A DNA stretch of 64,000 nt, taken from DASUPK01 sp963801055. GTDB lineage: Bacteria > Actinomycetota > Thermoleophilia > Solirubrobacterales > 70-9. The DNA is taken from contig CAWDDE010000001.1 of the NCBI GenBank assembly GCA_963801055.1, forward strand, positions 496,001-560,000. Reading direction: 5' to 3'. The notes under the pieces were generated by a model. That model was not told the origin of the DNA. It did not search any database and saw only the letters and a program-made list of their open reading frames with translations. This document shows positions 1 to 8,621 of the stretch, in pieces (within the stretch, counting starts at the first letter, position 1; each line of letters begins with the position of its first letter). The position numbers and the translations under genes are program-made.

Positions 1-381
1 GCCGAGGTCGTCCGGCCCGGCGACGAGCTCAAGGTGAAGATCCTCGAGGTCGACGATGCGCGCCGCCGCCTCTCGCTGAGCGTGAAGCGGGTCGAGGGCC
101 AGGAGCTGCCGACCCGCGAGCCGAGCGACGACATCGTCATCGAGGACGCCGAGCCGCCCGAGGGCATAGAGCCGCCGCCTGCCGAGGATGCCCCGGCAGA
201 CGATGCTGCGCCGGCGGAGGAGGCTGCGCCGGCAGCGGAAGCGGCGGAGGCGGAGACCGCTCCGCCGACGGCCGAGGTCGCCCCTCAGACGCCCCCGGAG
301 GAGATCGTTCCGGACGATGAGCCGTCCGAGCGTCCCACCGAGGAGCCGTCGGCCGAGGAGCCATCTCCCAGCCAGGATTGA
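1..381 (+). CDS. rpsA: 30S ribosomal protein S1, C-terminal part (5' end outside window)
   Basis: The frame is open from base 1 and ends with TGA at 379-381, so the start lies upstream of the window. The visible N-terminal residues (RPGDELKVKILEVDDARRR, then LSLSVKR) are the last strands of an S1/OB RNA-binding repeat. After that comes a long acidic, Ala/Glu/Pro-rich low-complexity tail of about 80 residues, as seen at the C-terminus of actinobacterial S1 proteins. S1 binds mRNA on the 30S subunit and helps initiation. The stop overlaps the TTG start of coaE, and rpsA-coaE adjacency is common in actinobacteria, which supports the call. Only the last repeat is seen, so another S1-domain protein cannot be excluded. 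Confidence 0.85.
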   Translation, partial: AEVVRPGDELKVKILEVDDARRRLSLSVKRVEGQELPTREPSDDIVIEDAEPPEGIEPPPAEDAPADDAAPAEEAAPAAEAAEAETAPPTAEVAPQTPPEEIVPDDEPSERPTEEPSAEEPSPSQD

Positions 382-968
382 CCCGTTTCGTAGGTCTCAC
401 GGGAGGGATCGGGTCGGGCAAGTCGGAGGCTCTCGCAGCGTTCGAGCGCCTCGGTGCGGCCACGCTGTCGACCGACCGGGTCGCGCATGATCTTCTCGAT
501 GACGATGAGGTCAGGGCCGCGCTCGTGGACCGGTGGGGAGAAGAGGCCGCCCCCGGCGGTAGCGTTGACCGCGACAAGGTGAGTGAGATCGTCTTCAACG
601 ACCGCGACGAGCTCGCCTGGCTGGAGAGCGTCACGCATCCGCGGGTGGGCGCCCATGTCCTCGAGTGGCGGCAGGGCCTGGGCCCGGACGTCGAGCTAGC
701 AGTCGTTGAGGTGCCGCTGCTGTTCGAGACCGCCATGGAGGATGCCTTCGATGCGACAGTGGCCGTGGTGGCCGAGGACGAGCTCCGCGACGCCCGGCTA
801 CGGCAGCGGGGGCAGCAGGGCCTCGCCGGGAGGGAGGGCCGGCAGCTCGACCAGGCGGAGAAGGAGCGCCGTGCCGACCACGTGATCCGCAACGATGCCT
901 CGCTCGAGGAGTTGGAGTCAGAGGTGCGAAAGGCGATCGAACAGTTGACATCCAACGACACTGGATGA
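378..968 (+). CDS. coaE: Dephospho-CoA kinase
   Basis: Phosphorylates the 3'-hydroxyl of dephospho-CoA with ATP, the last step of coenzyme A synthesis, in the cytoplasm. The 196-residue product has the family length. It starts with the P-loop GLTGGIGSGKS near residues 6-16, followed by the conserved STDRVAHDLL segment, the VEVPLLFET strand near residue 112, and the C-terminal QAEKERRADHVIRND motif typical of CoaE. The TTG start at 378 overlaps the rpsA stop (ATTGA), which suggests translational coupling; no ATG gives a full-length P-loop. A lytic transglycosylase gene follows directly. Confidence 0.93.
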   Translation: MTRFVGLTGGIGSGKSEALAAFERLGAATLSTDRVAHDLLDDDEVRAALVDRWGEEAAPGGSVDRDKVSEIVFNDRDELAWLESVTHPRVGAHVLEWRQGLGPDVELAVVEVPLLFETAMEDAFDATVAVVAEDELRDARLRQRGQQGLAGREGRQLDQAEKERRADHVIRNDASLEELESEVRKAIEQLTSNDTG

Positions 969-995
969 GCACCTCGGTGCGCACCCGGCGCAAGA

Positions 996-1631
996 GTGCG
1001 CCGCGCGACGGCGGTCGGGCGAGCCGAACCACGCTCCCGCTCCGGGACGCGCGGGCGCTCCCAGCGCAGTCGCCGGGCTCTCGTCATCGGCGGCACGCTG
1101 CTCGTCGGCGCGCTCGGGGTGTTCCTGCTGGTCAACAGCGACCGCTTCCAGCGCCTGCTGGAAGAGGTCACGCTCCCTCTCCGGCACGAGGACATCATCC
1201 GCCAGCAGGCGGCCGAGAAGGGCGTGCCCCCGGACCTGATCGCGGCCGTGATCTACTCCGAGTCCCGTTTTCGCGACCAGACCTCGAAAGCGGGTGCGCG
1301 CGGTCTCATGCAGATCACGCCGGCTACGGCCAAGCTGATCGAGAAGCTGAGCGGAGGTCAGACGTTCAAGTTCGAGGACCTCTCCGATCCCGACATCAAC
1401 ATCCGCTACGGCACCTTCTTCCTCCGCTATCTGATCGAGAAGTTCGGGGGCAATGACGTCGCCGCCTTGGCGGCCTACAACGCCGGGGAGAACAACGTGG
1501 TGGCCTGGGGCGGCTCCAACCTGCGCCTCGACGACATCCCGTTTCCCGAGACGCGCGGGTACGTGGAGGATGTCCTGGACAAGCGCGAGGAGTACGCGCG
1601 CCACTACCGTCACGAGCTCGGACTCGACTGA
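996..1631 (+). CDS. Lytic transglycosylase (SLT domain), membrane-anchored
   Basis: Predicted to cleave the MurNAc-GlcNAc bond of peptidoglycan outside the membrane. A basic N-terminus is followed by one membrane segment (about residues 29-47, LVIGGTLLVGALGVFLLV), then a soluble SLT/goose-lysozyme-like domain: IAAVIYSESRF with the catalytic Glu near residue 89, ARGLMQITPATA, and AALAAYNAGENNV near the end, all family hallmarks. I used GTG 996 because it is in frame with the domain. An ATG at 965 overlaps the coaE stop (ATGA) but lies in another frame. It gives a plausible basic N-terminus, so a single indel between about 1000 and 1060 may hide the true start. Confidence 0.88.
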   Translation: MRRATAVGRAEPRSRSGTRGRSQRSRRALVIGGTLLVGALGVFLLVNSDRFQRLLEEVTLPLRHEDIIRQQAAEKGVPPDLIAAVIYSESRFRDQTSKAGARGLMQITPATAKLIEKLSGGQTFKFEDLSDPDINIRYGTFFLRYLIEKFGGNDVAALAAYNAGENNVVAWGGSNLRLDDIPFPETRGYVEDVLDKREEYARHYRHELGLD

Positions 1632-1652
1632 GGACGATCCGGTCGGAGAACA

Positions 1653-2483
1653 GTGGAGCTGAGTCGCCGAAGCCGCAGCCTGCTCGCAGCCCTCGCCTGC
1701 GTATCGGCGCTGGCTGCGTGCGCGGCGCCGCCCGCGGCCGCCGGCACGGCGCGCGCCCACTCCTCGATCGTCGGTGGTGGGCCCGCCAATCCGGCTCAGT
1801 GGCCCTACGCGGTGGCGATCTATCGGAAGGGCCACCTGCACTGCGGGGGCTCGGTGATCGGCCCGACCAAGGTCCTGACCGCGGGGCACTGCGTCGACGG
1901 CTTCAACCTCGCCAACTTCCAGGTGATCATCGGTCGTCCCAATCTGCGCGATCGGGCCACCGGGCAGATCATCGGAGTGACCTCGGGCAGGGTTCATCCG
2001 GACTTCGAGCAGACCGGCCTGCATGACGTGGCGGTGCTCAACCTGGCGCGGCCAACTGGCGCTGCGGCCATCGCATTGCCGACTCCCCAGCAGAGCGCCG
2101 CCAGCACCCTCACGGGAACGCCCCTGCGGGTTGCCGGCTACGGGGCGATCAGCCCGTTCGGCGTCCACCGCTCGCCGTTTCTGAAGGCGACGATCGAGCT
2201 GGTGCGGACCGACCGCCGTTGCCTGAAGGCCTACACGCGGGACCTGTACGCGCCGGAGACCATGATCTGCGCGCTCGGTGCGCGCCGCAAGCACGGCGGC
2301 CGGTTCAAGATCCACACCTCCGCCTGCTTGGGCGACAGCGGCGGGCCGCTGGTCGCCGACACGGCAACGGGCCCGGTCGAGGTCGGCACCGTCTCCTACG
2401 GCGGCGCGCTTTGCGGGCTTCCGGGGGCGCCGACGGTCTACTCGAGGATCTCGTCCAGCCTCGACTTCATCAACGCCGGCTAG
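1653..2483 (+). CDS. Secreted trypsin-fold serine protease (S1A), possible lipoprotein
   Basis: A chymotrypsin-like endopeptidase. The N-terminus has a signal peptide ending in a possible lipobox (LAAC, Cys23). The mature domain begins with the activation-like IVGGGPANPAQWPYAVAI at residue 39. The catalytic triad is intact: His79 (LTAGHC), Asp125 (LHDVAVL) and Ser229 (CLGDSGGP). The residue six before the catalytic Ser, which sets S1 specificity (chymotrypsin position 189), is Ser223 rather than Asp, so chymotrypsin- or elastase-like rather than trypsin-like specificity is expected (inference). Paired Cys around the His and Ser suggest disulfides. The GTG start at 1653 lies 21 bp after the transglycosylase stop, so they may be cotranscribed. 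Confidence 0.88.
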   Translation: MELSRRSRSLLAALACVSALAACAAPPAAAGTARAHSSIVGGGPANPAQWPYAVAIYRKGHLHCGGSVIGPTKVLTAGHCVDGFNLANFQVIIGRPNLRDRATGQIIGVTSGRVHPDFEQTGLHDVAVLNLARPTGAAAIALPTPQQSAASTLTGTPLRVAGYGAISPFGVHRSPFLKATIELVRTDRRCLKAYTRDLYAPETMICALGARRKHGGRFKIHTSACLGDSGGPLVADTATGPVEVGTVSYGGALCGLPGAPTVYSRISSSLDFINAG

Positions 2484-2618
2484 CACGCGGGGGGGCCGCC
2501 AGTCGCCGGGTAGGGGTCTTTTTCTGATTTGGTATCGGGCGCCCCCGTCGGATTGGGGCACGATGCCATACTCGTCCGCGCCAATCCGTCCATTTCTCGG
2601 CTCCAGGAGGCATCTTGA

Positions 2619-3011
2619 ATGGTTCTCGCTGACTTCACCTTCGGTCAAGCGCTGCTCGTCGTGCTGGAGGTCTTCTTGTTCGCCGCTTACCTGATGGTCC
2701 TGTTCACGATCATCGGCGACCTATTTCGTGACCATTCACTCTCGGGGTGGGCGAAGGCGGCATGGGTCCTGTTCCTGATCGTCGTCCCGTTTCTGGCGGC
2801 ACTCATCTATCTGATCGCCCGCGGCGACGGCATGCGGGAGCGCGCACTGGCACAGCAGCAGGAGGCGCAGAAGCAGTTCGACTCCTACGTGCGTCAGACG
2901 GCGGGCTCAGGCTCCCCCGCCGACGAGCTCGCCACGCTCGCGAGGCTCCACGACGAAAGAAAGATTTCCGACGAGGAGTTCGAGCGGGCCAAGGCGAAGA
3001 TCGTCGGATAG
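2619..3011 (+). CDS. PLDc_N-like membrane protein with C-terminal SHOCT domain
   Basis: A 130-residue protein with two membrane segments (about residues 9-32 and 45-66) that resemble the phospholipase D/nuclease N-terminal membrane domain (LFRDHSLSGWAKAAWVLFLI). A short linker follows, then a C-terminal SHOCT motif (DELATLARLHDERKISDEEF). SHOCT is a short oligomerisation helix found at protein ends; the molecular role here is unknown. A perfect AGGAGG at 2605-2610, 8 bases before ATG 2619, fixes the start. It stands alone between the protease and uvrB. Confidence 0.82.
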   Translation: MVLADFTFGQALLVVLEVFLFAAYLMVLFTIIGDLFRDHSLSGWAKAAWVLFLIVVPFLAALIYLIARGDGMRERALAQQQEAQKQFDSYVRQTAGSGSPADELATLARLHDERKISDEEFERAKAKIVG

Positions 3012-3113
3012 CGCCGAGAAGGAGAGTCTGGCCGCCGACCCGCAGCGGGAAGAGCCCGGCGCTCCTCCCGCGGCGGTATCGACCGCCGGGAGCCCCCCAG
3101 TACGCTGGAAGCA

Positions 3114-5111
3114 ATGGCGACTGAGTTCAAGCTGAACCCGGCGTACACGCCGACGGCCGACCAGCCGAAGGCGATCGATGCCCTCGCCGAGGGTCTCGAC
3201 TCGCGCGAGCGCTTCCAGACCCTCCTCGGCGCGACCGGCACGGGCAAGACCTTCACGATGGCGGGGGTGATCGAGCGCATCCAGCGCCCGACGCTGGTGA
3301 TCGCCCACAACAAGACGCTGGCGGCGCAGCTCTGCAACGAGTTTCGGGAGTTCTTCCCCGAGAATGCCGTCGAGTACTTCGTCAGCTACTACGACTACTA
3401 CCAGCCCGAGGCCTACGTCCCGGCTCAGGACCTCTACATCGAGAAGGACTCCTCGATCAACGACGAGATCGACCGGCTTCGCCACGCCGCCACGGCGTCC
3501 CTGTTCGCGCGGCGGGACGTGATCATCGTCGCCTCGGTCTCATGCATCTACGGGATCGGCTCGCCGCAGCTCTACCGCGAGCAGATGCAGCTCTTCAAGG
3601 TCGGCGACTGGATCGACCGCACCGAGGTCTTTCGGAAGCTGGTCGGAATGCAGTACCGGCGCAACGACTCCACGCTCGGCCGCGGCACCTTCCGCGCGAG
3701 GGGGGAGGTACTCGAGATTTATCCCGCCTACGCGGAATCCGCCTACCGGATCCAGCTCTTCGGCGACGAGATCGAGGCGATCCAGCACTTCGACCCACTC
3801 ACCGGCGAGATCCTCGACGTGATCGACCACGTCTCGGTCTGGCCCGCGACCCACTACGTGGTCAAGGAGGAGACCATGGAGCGAGCAGTCGACGAGATCG
3901 AGCGCGAGCTCCGCAACCGGGTCGCCTACTTCGAGGAGCACGGCAAGCAGCTGGAGGCGCATCGCCTCCAGCAGCGCACGCGTTACGACATGGAGATGCT
4001 CCGCGAGCTCGGCTTCTGCCCGGGGATCGAGAACTACTCGCGGATCCTCGACGGGCGCCCGGCGGGCAGCCCGCCGTACACGCTGATCGACTACTTCCCC
4101 GACGACTTCGCCGTCTTCGTCGACGAGTCCCACCAGACGATCCCCCAGCTCGGCGGGATGTACGAGGGAGACTTCTCGAGGAAGTCGACGCTGGTCGACT
4201 TCGGATTTCGCCTGCCAAGTGCGGTCGACAACCGCCCGCTCAAGTTCGACGAGTTCCTCGACCGGGTCGGCCAGATGGTGCTGGTCTCGGCGACGCCGGG
4301 GCCGTGGGAGCGGGCCGAGTCCTCGCAGGTCGTCGAGCAGATCGTCCGCCCGACCGGGATCGTCGACCCGGAGGTCGAGGTGCGCGAGACAAAGAACCAG
4401 ATCGACGACCTGATGAACGAGGTCCGGGCTCGCGCCGAGCGCGACGAGCGGGTCCTGGTGACGACATTGACGAAGAAGATGGCCGAGGACCTGACCGAGT
4501 ACCTGCTCGAGCACGGCTTCCGGGTGCGCTACCTGCACTCGGAGATCGACACGCTCGAACGGATCCAGATCATCCGCGAGCTGCGGCTCGGCGAGTACGA
4601 CGTCCTGGTGGGAGTGAACCTGCTGCGGGAGGGACTCGACCTCCCCGAGGTCTCCCTGGTCGCGATCCTCGATGCGGACAAGGAGGGCTTCCTCCGCGGC
4701 GAGACCAGCCTCATCCAGACCATCGGGCGTGCGGCGCGGAACGTCGAGGGCAAGGTGCTGATGTACGCGGACAAGGAGACCGAGGCGATGCGCAAGGCGA
4801 TCTCCGAAACCGACCGCCGCCGCGCCATCCAGCTCGCCTACAACGAGGAACACGGCATCACCGCGGCCACCGTGAAGAAGGGAATCTCCGACATGGCCGA
4901 GTTCCTGGCGATGGAGTCGCAGGCGCCCCGCCGCCGGCGCCGCCGGCGCGAGGAGACCGCCGCGAAGTCTCCCGAGGAGCTCGAGAAGCTGGTCATCCAG
5001 CTCGAGGAGGAGATGCTCGCCGCCGCCGACGACCTCCGCTTCGAGGAGGCGGCGCGGATCCGCGACGAGCTCAAGGAGCTCCGCGCGGACCTCGACGCGA
5101 TCCGCGCGTAG
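3114..5111 (+). CDS. uvrB: UvrABC system protein B (excision nuclease helicase subunit)
   Basis: DNA damage verification subunit of nucleotide excision repair; it is loaded by UvrA and then recruits UvrC. The full-length 665-residue product shows LLGATGTGKTFTMA (Walker A, near residue 40), the beta-hairpin YYDYYQPEAYVP that clamps the DNA strand, the DESH helicase box (VFVDESHQTIPQ), the helicase C motifs (NLLREGLDLPEV, QTIGRAARN) and a C-terminal UVR domain (LEEEMLAAADDLRFEEAARIRDE as two short segments) for UvrC contact. The frame is unbroken over 2 kb. uvrA lies 10 kb downstream on the same strand, a common arrangement in this group. Confidence 0.97.
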   Translation: MATEFKLNPAYTPTADQPKAIDALAEGLDSRERFQTLLGATGTGKTFTMAGVIERIQRPTLVIAHNKTLAAQLCNEFREFFPENAVEYFVSYYDYYQPEAYVPAQDLYIEKDSSINDEIDRLRHAATASLFARRDVIIVASVSCIYGIGSPQLYREQMQLFKVGDWIDRTEVFRKLVGMQYRRNDSTLGRGTFRARGEVLEIYPAYAESAYRIQLFGDEIEAIQHFDPLTGEILDVIDHVSVWPATHYVVKEETMERAVDEIERELRNRVAYFEEHGKQLEAHRLQQRTRYDMEMLRELGFCPGIENYSRILDGRPAGSPPYTLIDYFPDDFAVFVDESHQTIPQLGGMYEGDFSRKSTLVDFGFRLPSAVDNRPLKFDEFLDRVGQMVLVSATPGPWERAESSQVVEQIVRPTGIVDPEVEVRETKNQIDDLMNEVRARAERDERVLVTTLTKKMAEDLTEYLLEHGFRVRYLHSEIDTLERIQIIRELRLGEYDVLVGVNLLREGLDLPEVSLVAILDADKEGFLRGETSLIQTIGRAARNVEGKVLMYADKETEAMRKAISETDRRRAIQLAYNEEHGITAATVKKGISDMAEFLAMESQAPRRRRRRREETAAKSPEELEKLVIQLEEEMLAAADDLRFEEAARIRDELKELRADLDAIRA

Positions 5112-5197
5112 CGGCGTCTCGCCGCAAGCCGCACCGGGCCGACGGGGGCGGTTTCCTAGGATCTGGTCAGCCCGAAGTCGAGCGAAGGGGGCCCAGG

Positions 5198-5857
5198 ATG
5201 AGGATCGGAATCGTTGGCGCCGGCCGCATCGGCGGCAACTGCGCGGTTCAGTTCGCCAGGGGCGGGCACGAGGTGAAGCTGAGCTCCCGTAGTCCGGAGA
5301 AGCTCGAGCCGCTCGCCACGGAGATCGGCGACGCCGCGAGCGTGGGCACCCCGGCCGAGGCGGCCGAATTCGGCGAGGTAGTGGTGATCGCCGTTCCCTG
5401 GGACGGCTTCGACGAGGCGGTGGCCTCCGCCGGCTCACTCGACGGGAAGATCGTCATCGACACGACCAACCAGTACGGCAGCTCCGAGATGCCGGCCGAA
5501 GGTGAGACCGCCGCCACCTTCCACGCCGCCCGGATCGGCGATGGCGTGTACACGAAGAGCTTCAACACGCTGACCGCCGCCTTTCAGGCGGAGGCGGCGT
5601 TTCGGCCAGAGCCCGAGCGCGTGGTGCAGTGGGTCTGTGGCGACGACGTCGTCGCCAAGCAGCTGGTGATGGGGCTGATCGCCGACGCCGGCTATGCCCC
5701 CGTCGACCTCGGCAGGAACGAGGACGCGGCAGTGATGGAGGCGCCGCGCAGGCCCGGCGCCGTCTACGGCGAGGAGTACCGGCTACCGGATGCCGAGAAG
5801 GTGGTGGAGGCGGTTCGGGCAGGCGAGGAGATTCCGCCGACCCCGAGCTACTCGTGA
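5198..5857 (+). CDS. F420-dependent NADP oxidoreductase-like protein
   Basis: A 219-residue Rossmann protein beginning MRIGIVGAGRIGGNCAVQFA, with the dinucleotide-binding GxGxxG at residues 7-12 and SSRSPEKL after strand 2, which suggests NADP(H). The NADP_oxidored/F420_oxidored family joins NADP and coenzyme F420 hydride transfer; close relatives act as dinucleotide-binding reductases of unknown substrate. VVVIAVPWDG, IVIDTTNQYG and the KSFNTLTA segment are family features. ATG 5198 follows a CCAGG leader. Its TGA stop overlaps the GTG start of the peroxidase gene (GTGA), so the two are probably translated as a pair. Cofactor choice is inferred, not shown. Confidence 0.8.
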   Translation: MRIGIVGAGRIGGNCAVQFARGGHEVKLSSRSPEKLEPLATEIGDAASVGTPAEAAEFGEVVVIAVPWDGFDEAVASAGSLDGKIVIDTTNQYGSSEMPAEGETAATFHAARIGDGVYTKSFNTLTAAFQAEAAFRPEPERVVQWVCGDDVVAKQLVMGLIADAGYAPVDLGRNEDAAVMEAPRRPGAVYGEEYRLPDAEKVVEAVRAGEEIPPTPSYS

Positions 5858-7194
5858 GCATCGCGGCGATCGCCCGCGATCACTGCCTGGCGCCCGAGCG
5901 CGTCGACGCGCCGATCGAGGGGGGACGCTACCGGCGGCTGTTCGAGGACCTGCCGCCGCTCGAGGCCGACGAAAGGGCTCTGCACGCGCTGGGCCGGGCG
6001 GGCGGGCCGGCGGACATGGGCGTCGACGGCGAGGACCCCGACGCGTCGGTCGCGGCCGGCTGGTCGTTCCTCGGGCAGTTCATCGGCCACGACATCACCG
6101 CCGACCGCTCGCCGCTCGGGCACCGCGCCGACCCCGAGCAGATCCGGAACTTCCGCACGCCGCGGGCCAACCTCGAGGTGGTGTACGGCGCCGGCCCGGT
6201 CGGGTCGCCCTACCTCTACGACAACGAGGACCCAGCCAAGCTGCTGCTCGGCGCCGACGGCGTCGACGTCCCGCGCAACCAGCAGGGCATCGCGCTGCTC
6301 GGCGATCCCCGCAACGACATCCACCTGTTCATGAACCAGATGCATGTGGGGTTCATCCGGCTCCACAACCGCCTGGTGGACCGGCTGCGGGAGGATGGGA
6401 TGGACGAGGCGGACCTGTTCGAGGAAGCCCGCCGGGCCGCCACCTGGCACTACCAGTGGGTGATCCTGCGCGAGTTCCTGCCGACCCTGATCGGCCCCGA
6501 GCTCACCGACCAGCTGCTCGACTTCGGCGGCGACCTCTACCGCCCCGGAGACGATCCGTACATCCCCTTCGAGTTCGCGGACGCCGCCTACCGCTATGGC
6601 CACAGCCAGATCCGCCAGAGCTACCAGGTGAACGACACGCTCGGTCCGGTGCCGGTCTTCCCAGATCTGATCGGCTTCTGCGAGGTGCCTGCCGCCCGCC
6701 AGGTCGACTGGTCGCTCCTCTTCGACGTCCCCGAACGCCCGCCGGCACAGCGGGCGAAGCGGATCGACGGGCGCCTGCCGGAGTCGCTGATCGCGCTGCC
6801 GCAGGCGATCACCGGGGTCGACACCAGTGATTCATACGCCTCGCTCGCCAACCGCGACCTGCAGCGCGGACAGGCGGTCGGCCTGCCCTCGGGCGAGGCC
6901 GTCGCCCAGGCCCTGCGCACCGAGCCGCTGACGCCCGAGCAGGTGGGCCTCGCCGAGCACGGCTGGAGCGGCGAGACTCCGCTCTGGATCTACGTCCTGC
7001 GGGAGGCGGATGCGCTCCACGACGGCGACCGGCTCGGGCCCGTCGGCGGCCGAATCGTCGGGGAGGTGCTGGTCGGAATCATCGACGCGGACCCGGAGTC
7101 GTTCCGCTCCGTCGACCGCTCGTGGACCCCGACGCTTCCGGCCCATGAGCCGGAGAGCTTCGGGATCGCGGACGTTCTCGCTCCCCCTGGGTAG
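5854..7194 (+). CDS. Animal-haem-peroxidase family protein
   Basis: A 446-residue predicted haem peroxidase of the animal/cyclooxygenase superfamily. The distal His sits in SFLGQFIGHDITAD (about residue 77); the motif is usually GQFxDHDxT, and the Asp that forms a haem ester in mammalian enzymes is Gly here, so haem may not be covalently bound on that side. The proximal His is in the YRYGHSQIRQSYQ segment (about residue 250). MNQMHVGFIRLHNRLVD matches the conserved helix after the distal site. No signal peptide is seen, so it is likely cytoplasmic. GTG 5854 overlaps the upstream stop, which decides the start. Substrate unknown. Confidence 0.83.
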   Translation: MSIAAIARDHCLAPERVDAPIEGGRYRRLFEDLPPLEADERALHALGRAGGPADMGVDGEDPDASVAAGWSFLGQFIGHDITADRSPLGHRADPEQIRNFRTPRANLEVVYGAGPVGSPYLYDNEDPAKLLLGADGVDVPRNQQGIALLGDPRNDIHLFMNQMHVGFIRLHNRLVDRLREDGMDEADLFEEARRAATWHYQWVILREFLPTLIGPELTDQLLDFGGDLYRPGDDPYIPFEFADAAYRYGHSQIRQSYQVNDTLGPVPVFPDLIGFCEVPAARQVDWSLLFDVPERPPAQRAKRIDGRLPESLIALPQAITGVDTSDSYASLANRDLQRGQAVGLPSGEAVAQALRTEPLTPEQVGLAEHGWSGETPLWIYVLREADALHDGDRLGPVGGRIVGEVLVGIIDADPESFRSVDRSWTPTLPAHEPESFGIADVLAPPG

Positions 7195-7266
7195 CGCTCC
7201 GATCTACTTCAGCAGCTGGCCGTTGCGTTAATTGTTCGGGCCGATCCTGGTTCCGTAGCGCCGCTA

Positions 7267-7293
7267 CGCCCTACTCCCGCAGCCCGGCGGCTT
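7267..7293. repeat. 27-bp dispersed repeat, copy 1
   Basis: These 27 bases are identical to 39458-39484. A third, slightly diverged copy lies at about 37270-37298, identical over the last 21 bases (CCGCAGCCCGGCGG core). Copy 1 lies at the edge of the decayed 7.3-9.7 kb patch. The other two lie inside the 37.1-39.9 kb integrated element, so the sequence marks both accessory regions. Confidence 0.75.
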
Positions 7294-7329
7294 CGAGGGC
7301 TTCGCTTCGCTCCGGAAGGACTGGGCCGG

Positions 7330-8238
7330 TCAGTTCATAGAGAAAGTCGCGTCCCAGGAGCCGGCGGCGAGCAGCTCCTGTCCCAGAAGCGAGGGGTGGA
7401 AGTAGTCCGCGGTCGAACCTTGGAATCCGTTTGGATCGATGACCGGCACGACGTCCCAGATGTCGGTGCCAGGCAAGCCAGCAGTGTTCAACACGGTCGC
7501 GACATCGGCCGTCGTGAACGACGAATTGAACACGGCGTTGTTGTCGAAGAGGCAGCGCTTGAACTCGGCGCAGACGTCCGCGAGGGCGCCGTTGTAGGCG
7601 ATCACCTGGGCGCGGAACGCTGCCCTGCGGTCCACGTCCGCCTGCTCTTTCGAGAGCGGGTTCGCGAGCAGCGCCTGGCAGGTGCCGAAAAGGGGACCAG
7701 CGGAGGAGCGCATCTTGGTTCGGTGGGCTTGTGAACAGCGCCCACAGCTTGTTGACGTCCGGGATGCTCAGCATCTCGATGTAAACCTTCGGGTCATTGG
7801 TGACCAGAGTGTCCAGCGCCGCCTTCACCTGGTTCCTGAACGTCGCCGTCGGTGTCTGAGCGGAGATCGAGGAGCGGCAGGCGTCGTTGGCGCCGATCTC
7901 GATGGTCACGTAGTCCGGGTCCTGTTCGGCAGCCAGTCTCTGCGCCTGGCTGAGCAGGTCAATCGGCCGCTGCTCATCCGGCTTACCCAGCGAGCGCCGG
8001 AGACGGCGTAGTTGAAGGCGACCAGGTTTCGGTCGGGGTCGATTGCCTGAATGCGCTGGAACTGGCTGTTGACCGCCGGGTTCGTCCCGGTCGACCAGGA
8101 GTTGGGTGGGCAGTCCAAGTCGCGGGCGTTGCCAAGTCTGAGCAGCGGGCACGTCCCGGGAGTGAACTCAGTATTGCCTCGGCTGCAGGTGCTGCCACGA
8201 CTCGGATTGACTGCCAAACGCCAAGGAAGGTGGGTCAT
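7330..8238 (-). pseudogene. Secreted SGNH/GDSL hydrolase, frame-broken
   Basis: Three consecutive frames on the minus strand join into one SGNH-type esterase/lipase. The N-terminal piece (about 8110-8000) has NSWSTGTNPAVNSQFQRI and the NYAVSGA block. The middle piece (about 7970-7720) has YVTIEIGANDACRSS, the block III Asn, and IEMLSIPDVNKLWAL. The C-terminal piece (7713-7330) has LFGTCQALLANPLS, a conserved Cys pair and ADYFHPSLLGQ with the catalytic Asp-x-x-His. Two shifts, near 7990 and 7715, separate the pieces. The block I GDS nucleophile is not visible upstream, so either the 5' end is lost or another indel hides it. Assembly error and real decay cannot be separated here; the missing GDS favours decay. 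Confidence 0.7.
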
Positions 8239-8621
8239 GAAGGGACTCGTGCGTACTCCGTCGTCTCGGCTCTGCTGCTGTCTCCTCCTTCACGGCTTCC
8301 CCCGCGCCAGCCGCCGCAGACGATCGCCGCGCCCTGCAGCGGACTTGGGACTCCGAGCTTCGGCTCGCGACGCGGGGCGGGGCGCTACGTGCCTGACCCT
8401 TCAGGCCTGGAAGGACGACGTCAATTGCTCTGGACGCCTGAGCTCGAAGACGGTTGCGGGGCCCCGATCGCCCGAGCCGACTGCAGACGAGTTCCCCGCT
8501 GCGCATCCCGCTGCTGGATCGCGCAATCTCAATGCCGAACCCGCGCGACGACGTCGAGGTCACCACGCTGCACATCGGCGGCAATGATGTCACGGACCTC
8601 GATCCGTCGACGCTTGACTAG
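8237..8621 (+). pseudogene. Degenerate secreted SGNH-like hydrolase fragment
   Basis: ATG 8237 follows an AAGGAAGG leader and starts MKGLVRT; with frame changes it continues into a signal-peptide-like hydrophobic run and an Ala-Pro-rich cleavage region (ASPAPAAADDR). About 290 bases further, another frame reads VEVTTLHIGGNDVTDLDPS then stops at 8619-8621. IGGNDVT is the block III motif of secreted actinobacterial SGNH hydrolases. No single frame spans the region, so it is a decayed gene or one hit by several indels. It diverges from the other SGNH remnant, with starts overlapping in TCATGA. Confidence 0.5.

Noticed and set aside
3540..5438. Very long open frame antisense to uvrB
   Set aside because: A shadow of codon bias in GC-rich DNA; composition is Leu/Arg/Asp-rich with no domain, while the plus strand encodes full UvrB.
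7271..8152. A 293-residue intact protein on the minus strand
   Set aside because: Only the middle third matches an SGNH hydrolase; both ends are off-frame readings of the same gene.
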